Positions 48,680 to 57,959 of a stretch of DNA of 64,000 nucleotides are shown piece after piece; the first letter of the stretch is position 1; each line of letters opens with the position of its first letter. The translations under genes were made by a program, and so were the position numbers. The stretch is taken from NCBI RefSeq assembly GCF_014874095.1, contig NZ_JADBEB010000001.1:124001-188000 (forward strand). The letters run 5' to 3'. The notes beneath the pieces are model-generated. The model was not told where the DNA came from. It saw nothing but the letters and a program-made list of their open reading frames with translations, and searched no databases. This DNA comes from Plantactinospora soyae. Lineage in GTDB: Bacteria > Actinomycetota > Actinomycetes > Mycobacteriales > Micromonosporaceae.

Positions 48680-51250
48680 ATGGAGATTCACGTGCCCGGA
48701 GTGCGCAACCTGACCCAGGTCGAGGCGACGGAGCGGGGGCGTCTGCTCGACGTCACCGGCTATGACATCCGCCTGGACCTGTCGTCCGCCGGACGAGCCG
48801 CGGACAACCGCACCTTCCGCTCGACGACCGAGGTCCGGTTCCGCTGTGCCGAGCCCGGCGCCACGACCTTCATCGAGCTGGCCGCCGACTCCGTCCGGGC
48901 CGCGACGTTGAACGACGCCCCGGTCGACCTCTCGGACTGGTCCGCCGAGGCCGGACTCACCCTGCCCGGCCTGGCCGCCGAGAACGTCCTGGTCGTGGAG
49001 GCCGACTTCCTCTACTCCTCCAGCGGCCAGGGGCTGCACCGCAGCGTCGACCCGGTGGACGGCGAGACCTACCTGTACAGCCAGTTCGAGACCGCGGACG
49101 CGCAGCGGGTCTTCGCCTGCTTCGACCAGCCCGACCTGAAGAGCGTCTTCAGCTGGCACGCGACCGTTCCGGCACACTGGCGGGCAATCTCCAACATGCC
49201 GGTACGCGACGAGGAGCCGGCCGACCAGGGAAGCAAGACGATCCACTTCGCTCCCTCGGCCGTGATGAGCACCTACGTCACGGCGATCTGCGCGGGGCCG
49301 TACCACGAGGTCCGCTACACCCACGACGGCATCGACCTCGGCTACTTCTGCCGGGCCAGCATGTCCCAGTACCTCGACTCGGCGGACCTGAACCTGGTCA
49401 CCACCCAGGGCTTCGACTTCTTCCACGACCAGTTCGGCGTCCGCTACCCGCTGCCGAAGTACGACCAGGTGTGGGTGCCCGACTTCAACGCGGGCGCGAT
49501 GGAGAACTTCGGCTGCGTCACGCACGCCGAGGCGCACTACCTGTTCCGCTCGCAGGAGACCGACTTCGAGTACGAGCAGCGCGCCAACACGATCCTGCAC
49601 GAACTGGCGCACATGTGGTTCGGCGACCTGGTGACGATGCGCTGGTGGAACGACCTCTGGCTGAACGAGTCGTTCGCCGAGTGGGCCAGTCACTGGGCCA
49701 ACACCAACGCGACCCGGTTCTCGGACGCCTGGACGACGTTCCTGTCGGTCCGGAAGAACTGGGGCTACCGGCAGGACCAGCTCTCCTCCACCCACCCGGT
49801 CTACTGCGAGATGCCCGACCTGGAGGCCGTCGAGGTCAACTTCGACGGCATCACGTACGCCAAGGGCGCCAGCGTGCTCAAGCAGCTCGTCGCGTACGTC
49901 GGCGAGGGGCCGTTCCGCGACGGCCTGCGCAGCTACTTCGGCAAGTACGCCTGGAGCAACGCCACCTTCGACGACCTGCTCACCGAGCTGGAGGCGGCCT
50001 CCGGCCGGGAACTGCGCAAGTTCGCCGCGGAGTGGCTGGAGACCGCACAGGTCAACACGCTGCGGCCGGAGGTGTCGATCGGCCCCGACGGCACGTACCA
50101 GTCGGTCGTGGTGTTGCAGGAGGCGCCGAGCGAGCACCCGACACTGCGTACGCACCGGATCGGGGTGGGCCTCTACGACCTGCGGAACGGCCGGCTGGTC
50201 CGCCGGGACCGGATCGAGGTCGACGTCGCCGGGGAGCGTACCGAGCTGGCACAGCTCACCGGCGTGGCCGCGCCGGACGTGCTGCTGCTCAACGACGACG
50301 ACCTGACCTACGCCAAGCTCCGGCTGGACGAGCGGTCGATGGCGGCGGTCGTACAGCACATCGCCGCCTTCGAGTCGTCGCTGCCCCGGGGCCTGTGCTG
50401 GGCCGCCGCCTGGGACATGGTCCGGGACGCCGAACTGTCTGCCCGGGACTACGTGGCGCTGGCGTTGACCGGCCTGCCCGCCGAGACCGACATCAACCTG
50501 GTCACCCAGACGCTCCGGCAGACCGCCGCCACGCTCACCTCGTACGCGGCCCCGGACTGGGCACCGACCGGCTGGGCACAGCTCGCCGCCACCGCGTCGA
50601 CCGCGCTACGGGCCGCCGAGCCGGGCAGCGGGCTGCAACTGACCTGGGCGCGTACCTTCGCTTCGGCCGCCCGCAACGCCTCGGAGCTGGCCGTACTGCG
50701 GGGCTGGCTGGACGGCGTCGAGGTGCCGGACGGGTTGACCATCGACACCGAGCTGCGTTGGACGGTGCTCCGGGCCCTGGTCGCGAACGGGGCGGCCGGG
50801 CGGGCCGAGATCGACGCGGAGTTGTCGTCGGACCGGACGTCGAGCGGCGAGCGGGAGGCCGCACTGGCGTACGCGCTGATCGCCACCGCCGAGAACAAGG
50901 CGGAGGTGTGGCGCACGCTGACCGGGGACGAGATCCTGCCGAACTGGCGGCACCGGGCACTGTTGCAGGGCTTGCAGCATCCGGCTCAGGTCGAGCTGAC
51001 GGCCCCGTACGTCGAGCCGTTCTTCGCCTCGGTCGGCCAGGTCTGGGCGAGCCGGGACAGTGAGCCGGCCCAGGAGTTCGTCATGCTGGCGTACCCGGCG
51101 TACCAGGTCAGCGAGAACACCATCCGGGCCACCGACGGTTGGCTGGCCGAGTCGGGCCATCCGGCGTCGCTGCGCCGGCTGGTCGCCGAGGGCCGGGACG
51201 GAGTGCTCCGGGCGCTGCGGGCCCGGGCCAAGGATTCCGCCTCGGCCTGA
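48680..51250 (+). CDS. pepN: Aminopeptidase N (M1 family)
   Basis: Zinc exopeptidase removing N-terminal residues from peptides, 856 residues. The exopeptidase motif GAMENFG is near residue 272, the zinc site HELAHMWFGD near 310 with the third ligand Glu in WLNESFAEW. The C-terminal helical domain (ERAP1_C-like) is complete. The Glu anchoring substrate amino groups lies in GAMEN. ATG 48680 follows GGGAAGA; GTG 48692 is possible. It is divergent from the Rv2466c-like gene as in mycobacteria. Confidence 0.97.
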   Translation: MEIHVPGVRNLTQVEATERGRLLDVTGYDIRLDLSSAGRAADNRTFRSTTEVRFRCAEPGATTFIELAADSVRAATLNDAPVDLSDWSAEAGLTLPGLAAENVLVVEADFLYSSSGQGLHRSVDPVDGETYLYSQFETADAQRVFACFDQPDLKSVFSWHATVPAHWRAISNMPVRDEEPADQGSKTIHFAPSAVMSTYVTAICAGPYHEVRYTHDGIDLGYFCRASMSQYLDSADLNLVTTQGFDFFHDQFGVRYPLPKYDQVWVPDFNAGAMENFGCVTHAEAHYLFRSQETDFEYEQRANTILHELAHMWFGDLVTMRWWNDLWLNESFAEWASHWANTNATRFSDAWTTFLSVRKNWGYRQDQLSSTHPVYCEMPDLEAVEVNFDGITYAKGASVLKQLVAYVGEGPFRDGLRSYFGKYAWSNATFDDLLTELEAASGRELRKFAAEWLETAQVNTLRPEVSIGPDGTYQSVVVLQEAPSEHPTLRTHRIGVGLYDLRNGRLVRRDRIEVDVAGERTELAQLTGVAAPDVLLLNDDDLTYAKLRLDERSMAAVVQHIAAFESSLPRGLCWAAAWDMVRDAELSARDYVALALTGLPAETDINLVTQTLRQTAATLTSYAAPDWAPTGWAQLAATASTALRAAEPGSGLQLTWARTFASAARNASELAVLRGWLDGVEVPDGLTIDTELRWTVLRALVANGAAGRAEIDAELSSDRTSSGEREAALAYALIATAENKAEVWRTLTGDEILPNWRHRALLQGLQHPAQVELTAPYVEPFFASVGQVWASRDSEPAQEFVMLAYPAYQVSENTIRATDGWLAESGHPASLRRLVAEGRDGVLRALRARAKDSASA

Positions 51251-51404
51251 GCGCGACCCGGCCCGGGGCACCGGCCGCGGCGACCAGCGCGCCACGGCCG
51301 GTCCGGAACCCCTGACCGGCCGGTCCGGATCCCCCGACACGACCGCACCCCGACCTCGGCGGCAAGCCGGTGTCGGGGTGCGTTGTCTTGGCTGGGCTGA
51401 CGGG

Positions 51405-51842
51405 TTAGTCGGACCGACCTGCGCGGGTGGCGAGCTGGTCCAGGCCGCTGACGATGCCGCCGGCCAGGTCGCCGCCGCCGAAGGCCGCCACCATCGAGAG
51501 GGCGGCCAGTTTTGCGTCCCGGTCCGGAACCCGCTTACGCGCCTGGACGCCGGTCACCACCTCCAGCACCCGCTGGTTGGGCGAGAGCGCGACCAGCACG
51601 GCGTGGGCGGGATCGACCAGCTCGGCGTGCAGCCGCTGCGCGTGCTCCCGGACCGGCTCGGTCAGCGGCCCGACGTAGACCGTGAAGACCAGCCCGGTGG
51701 CGCCGTCGGCGACCCGCAGCGCCTCGTCGATGCGCAGCAGTTGGCGGGTGGTGAAGGGACCGTCCAGCACGTTGGGCTGCTCGGCGACCCCGGCCGAGGC
51801 ATCGGGCCGGTCGGTCGTCGCCACGCTCTTACCAGCGGTCAC
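51405..51842 (-). CDS. DUF5130 (TPM-domain-like) protein
   Basis: A 145-residue protein with a TPM-phosphatase-like fold: PFTTRQLLRIDEALR, LVFTVYVGPL, HAVLVALSPNQRVLEVVTGVQARKRVPD. Corresponds in position to Rv2468c next to pepN. It overlaps the upstream small membrane-protein gene by 14 bp. Function unknown. Confidence 0.85.
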   Translation of the reverse strand: MTAGKSVATTDRPDASAGVAEQPNVLDGPFTTRQLLRIDEALRVADGATGLVFTVYVGPLTEPVREHAQRLHAELVDPAHAVLVALSPNQRVLEVVTGVQARKRVPDRDAKLAALSMVAAFGGGDLAGGIVSGLDQLATRAGRSD

Positions 51843-52131
51843 TTGCGCCCCCTGTCACGCCGGCGCGCGTCGGCGCGCTGATGGTCTCGATCTCACCGCT
51901 GGTCAGACTGCGGGCCTCCGCGCCGGCCGGCAGCGCGGTCCGCGCGGACTCGGTCAGGTGCTCGGGCGAGGAGAGAAACCAGACCGGAGTGAACTCGAAC
52001 GGCCGTCCCGGCCGGTAACGGCGGGCGTTACGCCCGCTCTTACCGGCCCGCGCCAACACGGTGATCACCAGTACGGCGGCGACCGGGATGGCGACAAAGA
52101 CCAGCAACGTCTCGGAAACAGACAACCTCAA
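51829..52131 (-). CDS. Small single-pass membrane protein
   Basis: A 100-residue protein with one N-terminal helix (residues 6-26) and a cytoplasmic YRPGRPFEFTPVWFLSSPE segment that is common in actinobacterial proteins beside DUF5130 genes. The start is TTG 52131 (or TTG 52125) after a GGGGGCG site. Overlaps and is probably coupled to the DUF5130 gene. Confidence 0.75.
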   Translation of the reverse strand: MRLSVSETLLVFVAIPVAAVLVITVLARAGKSGRNARRYRPGRPFEFTPVWFLSSPEHLTESARTALPAGAEARSLTSGEIETISAPTRAGVTGGASDRW

Positions 52132-52410
52132 CGCCCCCAGACGAAAACGGGATCATCGTGCCCGGCCCGAGCGGTTGACGATCTTGCCAATCCGCCCGAC
52201 CCAGTCGCCGTTCACGGTATCGGAAAGCGAGGCCCGGCAGATCTCGGGGGGCCGATCCCAGCGCCGACGGGCAGCCGATCCGCCCCACGAAGGGCCGATC
52301 CGGGCGCGGCGGGGCCGGTTCCGGACCCCGCCACGCCCGTCGGAACGCGACCAGCGTCGGCACGCCCGGTGGGGCAGGCTCCCACGGCACCGGCCCCACC
52401 GGGCGCCGCG

Positions 52411-52614
52411 CTACGGCGTGATCGCGTACGCCCGGATCACGGTCTGCCGGACGGTGTTGCCGGCCCGGTCCGTGGCAGCCGCCGGCAGTGAGACGAAACA
52501 TAGGTCCTTCTGCGCCGACCCGGTGTCCTTTCCGGAACAATAGCTAGACCATCGACAGCGACCAAAGGTTACGTCGGGTTTCGTACCGGCCGATACGTAG
52601 CTGAGATGACTCGA
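52411..52614 (-). pseudogene. Possible remnant of a secreted Ig-like repeat protein (C-terminus only)
   Basis: In the otherwise gene-free stretch 52132-52645 the minus strand has a frame ending LPAAATDRAGNTVRQTVIRA and then YAITP before a stop at 52411. The ATDRAGNT segment is typical of the last strands of Ig/Big-like repeats in surface proteins. No start codon or signal peptide is available in frame before the kynureninase gene, so if real it is a stranded 3' fragment. Weak evidence from one short motif. Confidence 0.3.
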
Positions 52615-52645
52615 TCCGAATCGATCACGGTCACGGCAGAGCGGC

Positions 52646-53920
52646 TCAGTCGACGAGCCGGGCCAACGCCTCGGCCGCCCGCCAGCAGTCGTGGTACGTC
52701 GAGTAGAGCGGCACCGGGGCCAGCCGGATCACGTCCGGCTCACGGTCGTCGACCAGCACTCCGTACTCGGTGGAGAGGCGTTTGGTCAGCGCGGCGGCGC
52801 CGCCCCGGCCGATCCGTACCGACAGCTGGCAGCCGCGTCGGGCCGGATCGCGTGGCGTGATCACCGTGAGCGGACGGGTCGGGGTGATCTCGTCCAGGAG
52901 TTCTTCCAGATATCCGGTCAACCGTTCACTGCGACTCCGCAACGCGGCCATTCCGACCTCTTCGAAGATCCCCAACGCCGAACGCATCGGCGCCATCGCC
53001 AGAACCGGCGGATTGGAGATCAGCCACGCCTCCGCCGTGGCCGGCGGCCGGGAGACCGGGGCCATCTCGAACCGGGTCGCCTCGTCCGTACCCCACCAAC
53101 CCTCGAACCGGTTGACCGTCGGGTCGCCGAGGTGTCGCTCGTGGACGAAGATCCCGGCCAGCGCCCCCGGACCGGAGTTCAGGTACTTGTACGTGCACCA
53201 GGCGGCGAAGTCGACGTTCCAGTCGTGCAGGGCGAGCGGCACGTTCCCGACCGCGTGCGCGAGGTCCCAGCCGACCAGGGCACCGGACCGGTGGCCCGCC
53301 TCGGTGATGGTGGGAACGTCCAGCACCTCACCGGTCAGGTAGTTGACGCCGCCGAGCAGGACCAGCGCCACCCGGTCGCCCTCCCGGTCGAGGTACGCGA
53401 CCACGTCCTCGGTCCGCAGGGTCTCCTCGCCGGGGCGGGGACGCAGCCGCACCACGGCCTCGTCCGGGTCCAGCCCGTGGTGCCGGGCCTGACTGCGTAC
53501 CGCGTAACTGTCCGACGGGAAGGCACCGTCCTCGATGACGATCCGGTTCCGGGCGCCCGCCGGCCGGTAGAACGACACCATCAGCAGGTGCAGGTTGACC
53601 GTCAGCGAGTTCATCACCACGGTCTCGGCCGGCAGCGCGCCGACCAGCGACGCACTCGGGCCGGTGAGCGAGCGGTAGTACGGCACCCAGGGCCGGTCAC
53701 CGGAGAAGTGGCCGGTCACGCCCCGGGTGGCCCAGGCGTCCAGCTCGGCCAGCAGGTCGGACCGGGCGGCCCGGGGTTGCAGGCCGAGGGAGTTCCCGAC
53801 CAGGTAGGCCGCCTCCGGATACCGGCCACCCTCGGCCGGTGGAACGTGGAACAGGTGCCGATGGCCGGGATCGGCCTCGTCGCGACGCCGGGCGGTCGCC
53901 TCCGCCTCCGGGGTGGTCAT
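52646..53920 (-). CDS. kynU: Kynureninase
   Basis: PLP enzyme cleaving kynurenine (or hydroxykynurenine) to anthranilate (or hydroxyanthranilate) and alanine; 424 residues. Marks are YLVGNSLGLQP, the PLP-phosphate region VMNSLTVNLH, the Asp in VGWDLAHAVGN and the Schiff-base Lys in WCTYKYLNSGPGA. The start at 53920 follows GGAAGGAG. It is 72 bp after tryptophan dioxygenase on the same strand. Confidence 0.96.
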   Translation of the reverse strand: MTTPEAEATARRRDEADPGHRHLFHVPPAEGGRYPEAAYLVGNSLGLQPRAARSDLLAELDAWATRGVTGHFSGDRPWVPYYRSLTGPSASLVGALPAETVVMNSLTVNLHLLMVSFYRPAGARNRIVIEDGAFPSDSYAVRSQARHHGLDPDEAVVRLRPRPGEETLRTEDVVAYLDREGDRVALVLLGGVNYLTGEVLDVPTITEAGHRSGALVGWDLAHAVGNVPLALHDWNVDFAAWCTYKYLNSGPGALAGIFVHERHLGDPTVNRFEGWWGTDEATRFEMAPVSRPPATAEAWLISNPPVLAMAPMRSALGIFEEVGMAALRSRSERLTGYLEELLDEITPTRPLTVITPRDPARRGCQLSVRIGRGGAAALTKRLSTEYGVLVDDREPDVIRLAPVPLYSTYHDCWRAAEALARLVD

Positions 53921-53992
53921 GGGTGTTTCTTGCTCCTTCCCGCATCACCCGCGTCGCCGCGGGACCCGGCCGTACGGCACGGCCGGTCTCCG

Positions 53993-54895
53993 CTACATCT
54001 CCGTCCGGGCGGCCCACAGCTCGGGAAAGACCTCCCGGGCCATGCTCCGGCGCAGCCATGCCGCGCCGGCCGATCCTCCGGTGCCGACCTTCGCCCCCAT
54101 GGTCCGACGTACGGCCTTGAGGTGCTGGTGCCGCCAGTCGTCGAACTGCTCGACGATCTCGACCAGCGTCTCACCCAGGAGCCGGAGGTGGTTGTCCGGC
54201 CCGGGGTCGGCGTAGACCTCGACCCAGGCGGCGGTGACCTCGGCGCTCGGCTCGGCCTCGTTCGAGAAGTCCCGGTCCAGCAACCCGGCCGGTACGGCGA
54301 AGCCCCGCCGCGCCAGCACGGCGATCACCTCGTCCCAGAGGCTCGGCGCCCGCAGCGTCTCGACCAGTTCGGCGTACACCTGGGGTTGCCGGTGGAACGG
54401 CCGGGCCAGGGAGACGGACTTGAGCCCGAGCAGGAACTCCAACTGCCGGTACATCGCGGACTGGAACCCGGAGCCCTCGCCGAGCAGGTTACGGAACCGG
54501 TTGAAGTCGGCCGGGGTCATCCAGCGCAGCCCGCGCCAGGCGGCGTTCAGTCCCTCCAGGTGCAGGGCGGCGCGGTGCAGCGGGGCGAGGGCGGCCCAGA
54601 CGTCGTCCTCACGCAGCCGCTTGCGCGCCTCGCGCACTTCGAAACAGGTCAGCCCGAAGTACAGCTCCATGATCTGGCTGACCATCAGGAAGGACATCTC
54701 ACCGGGATCCCGGCTCAGCGTCTGCTGGAGGCTGTGCAGGGTGCTGGCGTGCACGTACGTGTCGTACGGGGTCCGCTCGGCGAGTTCCAGCGTCGGCTCG
54801 CCGCCGTTGGCCGCCGCCCGGTCAGCGCGCTGCTGGGCGTTCGCCGGCCGTACGCGGGGCCGCTCGGGCAGCCGCTGCCGTTGAATGCTCTCCAC
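53993..54895 (-). CDS. kynA: Tryptophan 2,3-dioxygenase
   Basis: Heme enzyme opening tryptophan to N-formylkynurenine, 300 residues. Substrate and heme residues are seen in YDTYVHASTLHSLQ, FLMVSQIMELYF, the EGSGFQSAMYRQLEFLLG segment, and the proximal heme His in WRHQHLKAVRRTMG. The N-terminal 35 residues are polar and variable. GTG 54895 follows GGAGG. Divergent from an Lrp-type regulator that probably controls it. No formamidase gene (kynB) lies nearby. Confidence 0.96.
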   Translation of the reverse strand: MESIQRQRLPERPRVRPANAQQRADRAAANGGEPTLELAERTPYDTYVHASTLHSLQQTLSRDPGEMSFLMVSQIMELYFGLTCFEVREARKRLREDDVWAALAPLHRAALHLEGLNAAWRGLRWMTPADFNRFRNLLGEGSGFQSAMYRQLEFLLGLKSVSLARPFHRQPQVYAELVETLRAPSLWDEVIAVLARRGFAVPAGLLDRDFSNEAEPSAEVTAAWVEVYADPGPDNHLRLLGETLVEIVEQFDDWRHQHLKAVRRTMGAKVGTGGSAGAAWLRRSMAREVFPELWAARTEM

Positions 54896-55075
54896 CAGTT
54901 GCCTCCGTTCCGTGACGCGATACCGTCATGATCTCGCTGATCGGCCGGTCGACGGAATGCCGGAACGACGGCACTGGACCCGCAGTCTCCGTGGTTGTGC
55001 GGTTGATAGCCGAGATGACTTAACGTTTGAAAGGTCGTTTCGGCGTTCGCGATTGATTACGGAGAGTTAGCGACT

Positions 55076-55528
55076 ATGGATGACATGGACTGGGCGCTGC
55101 TGCGGGAACTCCAGGCCGACGCGCGGCTCTCGTTCAGCGAGCTGTCCCGACGGGTCCACCTCTCCCCGCCGGCCGTCGCCGAGCGGGTACGACGGCTGGA
55201 GGAATCCGGTGTCGTGACCGGTTACCACGCGCACGTGGACCTGGACCGGGCCGGCCGGGCGGTGGTGGCGATGATCCGGATGTCCTGTTACGGCTCCCGG
55301 TGCATCCTTCGCGACCCCGAGGTGCCCGGTTGGCCGGAGATCCTGGAGATCCACCGGATCACCGGGGACGCGTGCAGCATGCTCAAGGTGGCAACCGGGT
55401 CGATCGAGGCGTTCGAGCAGGTCATCGACAGACTCGCCCCGTACGGGCAGCCGTCGAGCACGATGGTGCTCTCCAGCCCGCTCGCCTGGCATCCGGTCGC
55501 CCCGATCGCACCCGTACCGGCCGACTGA
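55076..55528 (+). CDS. Lrp/AsnC-family regulator, probably of the kyn genes
   Basis: A 150-residue regulator: N-terminal helix-turn-helix (residues 4-55, ARLSFSELSRRVHLSPPAVAERV as reading head) and a C-terminal RAM effector domain (60-140). Divergent from kynA with a 180-bp intergenic region, the usual layout for a local amino-acid-sensing regulator; tryptophan or kynurenine is a likely effector. ATG 55076 follows GGAGAG. Confidence 0.92.
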   Translation: MDDMDWALLRELQADARLSFSELSRRVHLSPPAVAERVRRLEESGVVTGYHAHVDLDRAGRAVVAMIRMSCYGSRCILRDPEVPGWPEILEIHRITGDACSMLKVATGSIEAFEQVIDRLAPYGQPSSTMVLSSPLAWHPVAPIAPVPAD

Positions 55529-55644
55529 CCAGCCCCGTACCCGGCCGAACGGCGATCGCGTGTGTGCTCCGAGTCGATGGGAACACCGATCCCGACGACG
55601 GTCGTGAACGCGACCGGCCGGGAGAACCGGCGGGGAGGAAAGTC

Positions 55645-56166
55645 ATGCTCAGTGCCAAGATTGTCGGCCGTACGATCGCCGCCGGCGTCACCGTCGCCGC
55701 CCTGGTCCCGGGGCCGGCGTTCGGGACCCTGTCGGCCCTTCGGGCCGGGCCGAACACGTTCGTGGAGGTCACCCCGAACACCGCCCAGGGTGGTACCCGG
55801 GTCAACCTCCGGGCGAGCTGCGAGAACGGCAACAACCAGCAGGCCACGGTGCAGTCCGAGGCCTTCGGCCGGGTCATGCTCCGCCCCGACAACGGCTTTC
55901 TCACCGGTTCGGTGACGATTCCGGGCAACAAGGCACCGGGACCCTACGCCGTCAACCTCAGCTGCCAGAACGGCAACACCGCCACCACCACGCTCACCGT
56001 GGTGAACATGAGCCAGGGCAGCCAGGGACCGGCCACCGGTGGCGGCGGTACGGCGGGCGGACCGGGCGGCGTGCTGATCCTCGCGGGCGGTATCGGGGTT
56101 ATCGCGCTCGGCCTCGGGTTCGGGCTGGCCGGGCGGAGCCGGCGCCGTACCGAGCCGGGTAGCTGA
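55645..56166 (+). CDS. Secreted, membrane-anchored protein paired with a sortase
   Basis: A 173-residue exported protein: signal peptide (residues 1-28), a small beta-rich domain with two Cys (SCENGNN and SCQNGNT, likely a disulfide), a Gly-rich linker and a C-terminal helix followed by RSRRR. This is the layout of a sorting signal, but no LPxTG-type motif is present before the helix. It lies 12 bp before the sortase gene and is the probable partner of it. Confidence 0.8.
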   Translation: MLSAKIVGRTIAAGVTVAALVPGPAFGTLSALRAGPNTFVEVTPNTAQGGTRVNLRASCENGNNQQATVQSEAFGRVMLRPDNGFLTGSVTIPGNKAPGPYAVNLSCQNGNTATTTLTVVNMSQGSQGPATGGGGTAGGPGGVLILAGGIGVIALGLGFGLAGRSRRRTEPGS

Positions 56167-56178
56167 TCCGGACCGGCG

Positions 56179-57009
56179 ATGTTCCGTGCCCCCCGTGCCG
56201 ATGGCACGTGGCGAAACCGGGCGGGCCGGTGGCGGGACCGGGCAGGTCGGTGGCGACGCCGTACCGCCCGGCTCGCCAGCCAGGCCACCGCGGCGAGCAT
56301 CGCCAGCCCGGACCCGACCGATGGCACCCCGCCCGGGACGTTGGGCACGGTGCCGCCGAAACCGACCCGTCGGCGGGTACGGCGGGGCCGGCGGATTCGC
56401 CGACCCGGCCCGGTGGCCGTGATCACGCTGCTGCTCGGCCTGCTCATCACCCTCTTCGGGGTGCAGAACGTGACCGGTTTTTCCGTGCTGCCGACCGGGT
56501 TGACCTTCGGCGCTCCGGCGCCGCCCCGCAAGTTCCCGGTCCTGGAGTCGAGCCCGCCGGTGGGGATCGGGATCCGGTCGCTCGGCCTGACCGCTCCGGT
56601 GCATCCGGTGGGGGTGGCCGGGGACGGCACGATCGAGGTTCCGGCGTCGGACCGCCGCGACGAGGCCGGCTGGTACAGCCAGAGCCCCACCCCCGGCCAG
56701 TACGGGCCGGCGGTGATCGTCGGTCACGTCGACACCCGGACCGGACCGGCGGTCTTCCACGACCTCCCCGGACTGCGACCGGGCTCGAAGATCGAGGTCA
56801 ACCGGGAGGACCGGTCGGTGGCGGTCTTCGAGGTCAACTCCGTCAAGCGGTTCAACAAGTCGCAGTTGCCGGTCGAGCGGGTCTACGGCGACTTCACCCG
56901 GCCGTCGCTCCGGCTGATCACCTGCGGCGGGCGCTGGGTGGGTGGCTCCACCGGGTACGCGGACAACGTCGTCGTCTTCGCGTCCCTGGTCTCGGCCCGT
57001 CAGTCATGA
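56179..57009 (+). CDS. Class F-like sortase
   Basis: A 276-residue transpeptidase anchored by an N-terminal helix (residues about 78-100) after a long Arg-rich cytoplasmic leader. The catalytic His is in VIVGHVDTRTGP, the Cys in RLITCGG (TLxTC-like), and the nearby Arg in GGRW or a later residue completes the site. It would attach or process a surface protein, most simply the product of the preceding gene. Confidence 0.9.
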   Translation: MFRAPRADGTWRNRAGRWRDRAGRWRRRTARLASQATAASIASPDPTDGTPPGTLGTVPPKPTRRRVRRGRRIRRPGPVAVITLLLGLLITLFGVQNVTGFSVLPTGLTFGAPAPPRKFPVLESSPPVGIGIRSLGLTAPVHPVGVAGDGTIEVPASDRRDEAGWYSQSPTPGQYGPAVIVGHVDTRTGPAVFHDLPGLRPGSKIEVNREDRSVAVFEVNSVKRFNKSQLPVERVYGDFTRPSLRLITCGGRWVGGSTGYADNVVVFASLVSARQS

Positions 57010-57080
57010 CGACCCGACAGGCGACGCCGGAGACGGCCGGCCCGCCCGGTACGGCGGTCGCCGTCGCCGGACGGGTCGGG

Positions 57081-57614
57081 TCAGGCCGCCTCGCTCTCGC
57101 GCAGGTCCAGCCAGCTCGCCCAGCGCGGGTCGGGGGCCCGGTGACCGAGCACCCGCCAGGCGATGCCCTTCGGCGCGGCCGGCAGTGCGTGCAGCCGCCA
57201 GCCCAGCTCCGCCGGGGTCTTGTCGCCCTTGGTGTGGTTGCACTTGGCACAGGCCGCCACGACGTTCTCCCAGGCGTGCCGGCCGCCCCGGCTGCGCGGG
57301 AAGACGTGGTCGATGGTCTCGGCCGGGCCACGGCAGTAGACGCACCGCCAGTTGTCCCGGGCGAAGATCGCCCGCCGGGACAACCCGACGTGGGTCCGGT
57401 ACGGCACCCGGACAAAACGGGTCAACCGCACCACCGATGGTACGGGGAGGGCGTTGCGGGCACTGTGCAGGATTCCTTCCCCGTCGGCCACGCAGACGGC
57501 CTTGGCCGACAGGACCAGGATCGCGGCCCGACGCACTGAAACGACACACAGCGGCTCATAGGTGGCATTGAGCACCAACGCTCCGGAGCCCACCGTGGGT
57601 CGTATGTCAGGCAT
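57081..57614 (-). CDS. HNH endonuclease-domain protein
   Basis: A 177-residue protein with a C-terminal HNH nuclease motif: CVYCRG, TIDHVFPRSRGGRHAWENVVAACAKCN, with the two zinc-binding Cys pairs intact. An N-terminal domain (LVLNATYEPLCVVSVRRAAILVLSAKAV) is typical of the actinobacterial Rv2469c group. Role unknown; not obviously mobile. Start 57614 follows GAGAGGTGAG. The divergent 57615-57959 stretch to the MscS gene holds no other gene. Confidence 0.92.
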   Translation of the reverse strand: MPDIRPTVGSGALVLNATYEPLCVVSVRRAAILVLSAKAVCVADGEGILHSARNALPVPSVVRLTRFVRVPYRTHVGLSRRAIFARDNWRCVYCRGPAETIDHVFPRSRGGRHAWENVVAACAKCNHTKGDKTPAELGWRLHALPAAPKGIAWRVLGHRAPDPRWASWLDLRESEAA

Positions 57615-57959
57615 CGCGCTCACCTCTCGGTCGTGTCTCGTCCGCTCCCTGTCGCCCGCCGGTGTCGACCCCGCTCCCGGTGGCCACAGTCGGCCCAGCA
57701 CGCACCGACAGACCGCCACGACCGCGGCCGACGCCGGCAGATCACCGGCGTCCGTGCGCCAATAGTCCCCGATAGGTGCCCCGATTGCACGTACTAATCG
57801 GGGGTCCCGCAGAAAGCTTTCACGTCCCGTGGCAAGATGACCGGTTCCGTCCCCCCGCCCCTGGCCGGGCCGGAGCCCCATCCGGGGTCGCGGCGGCCTC
57901 GGCCACGAGCCGGCGGGTCGGCCGACGGCCGCCACCGGTCGTGCGGTACGAAGACACCC

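Noticed and set aside
57081-57614. HNH gene as evidence for a homing or mobile element
   Set aside because: The protein matches the conserved chromosomal Rv2469c group, and no inverted repeats, integrase or transposase genes are nearby.
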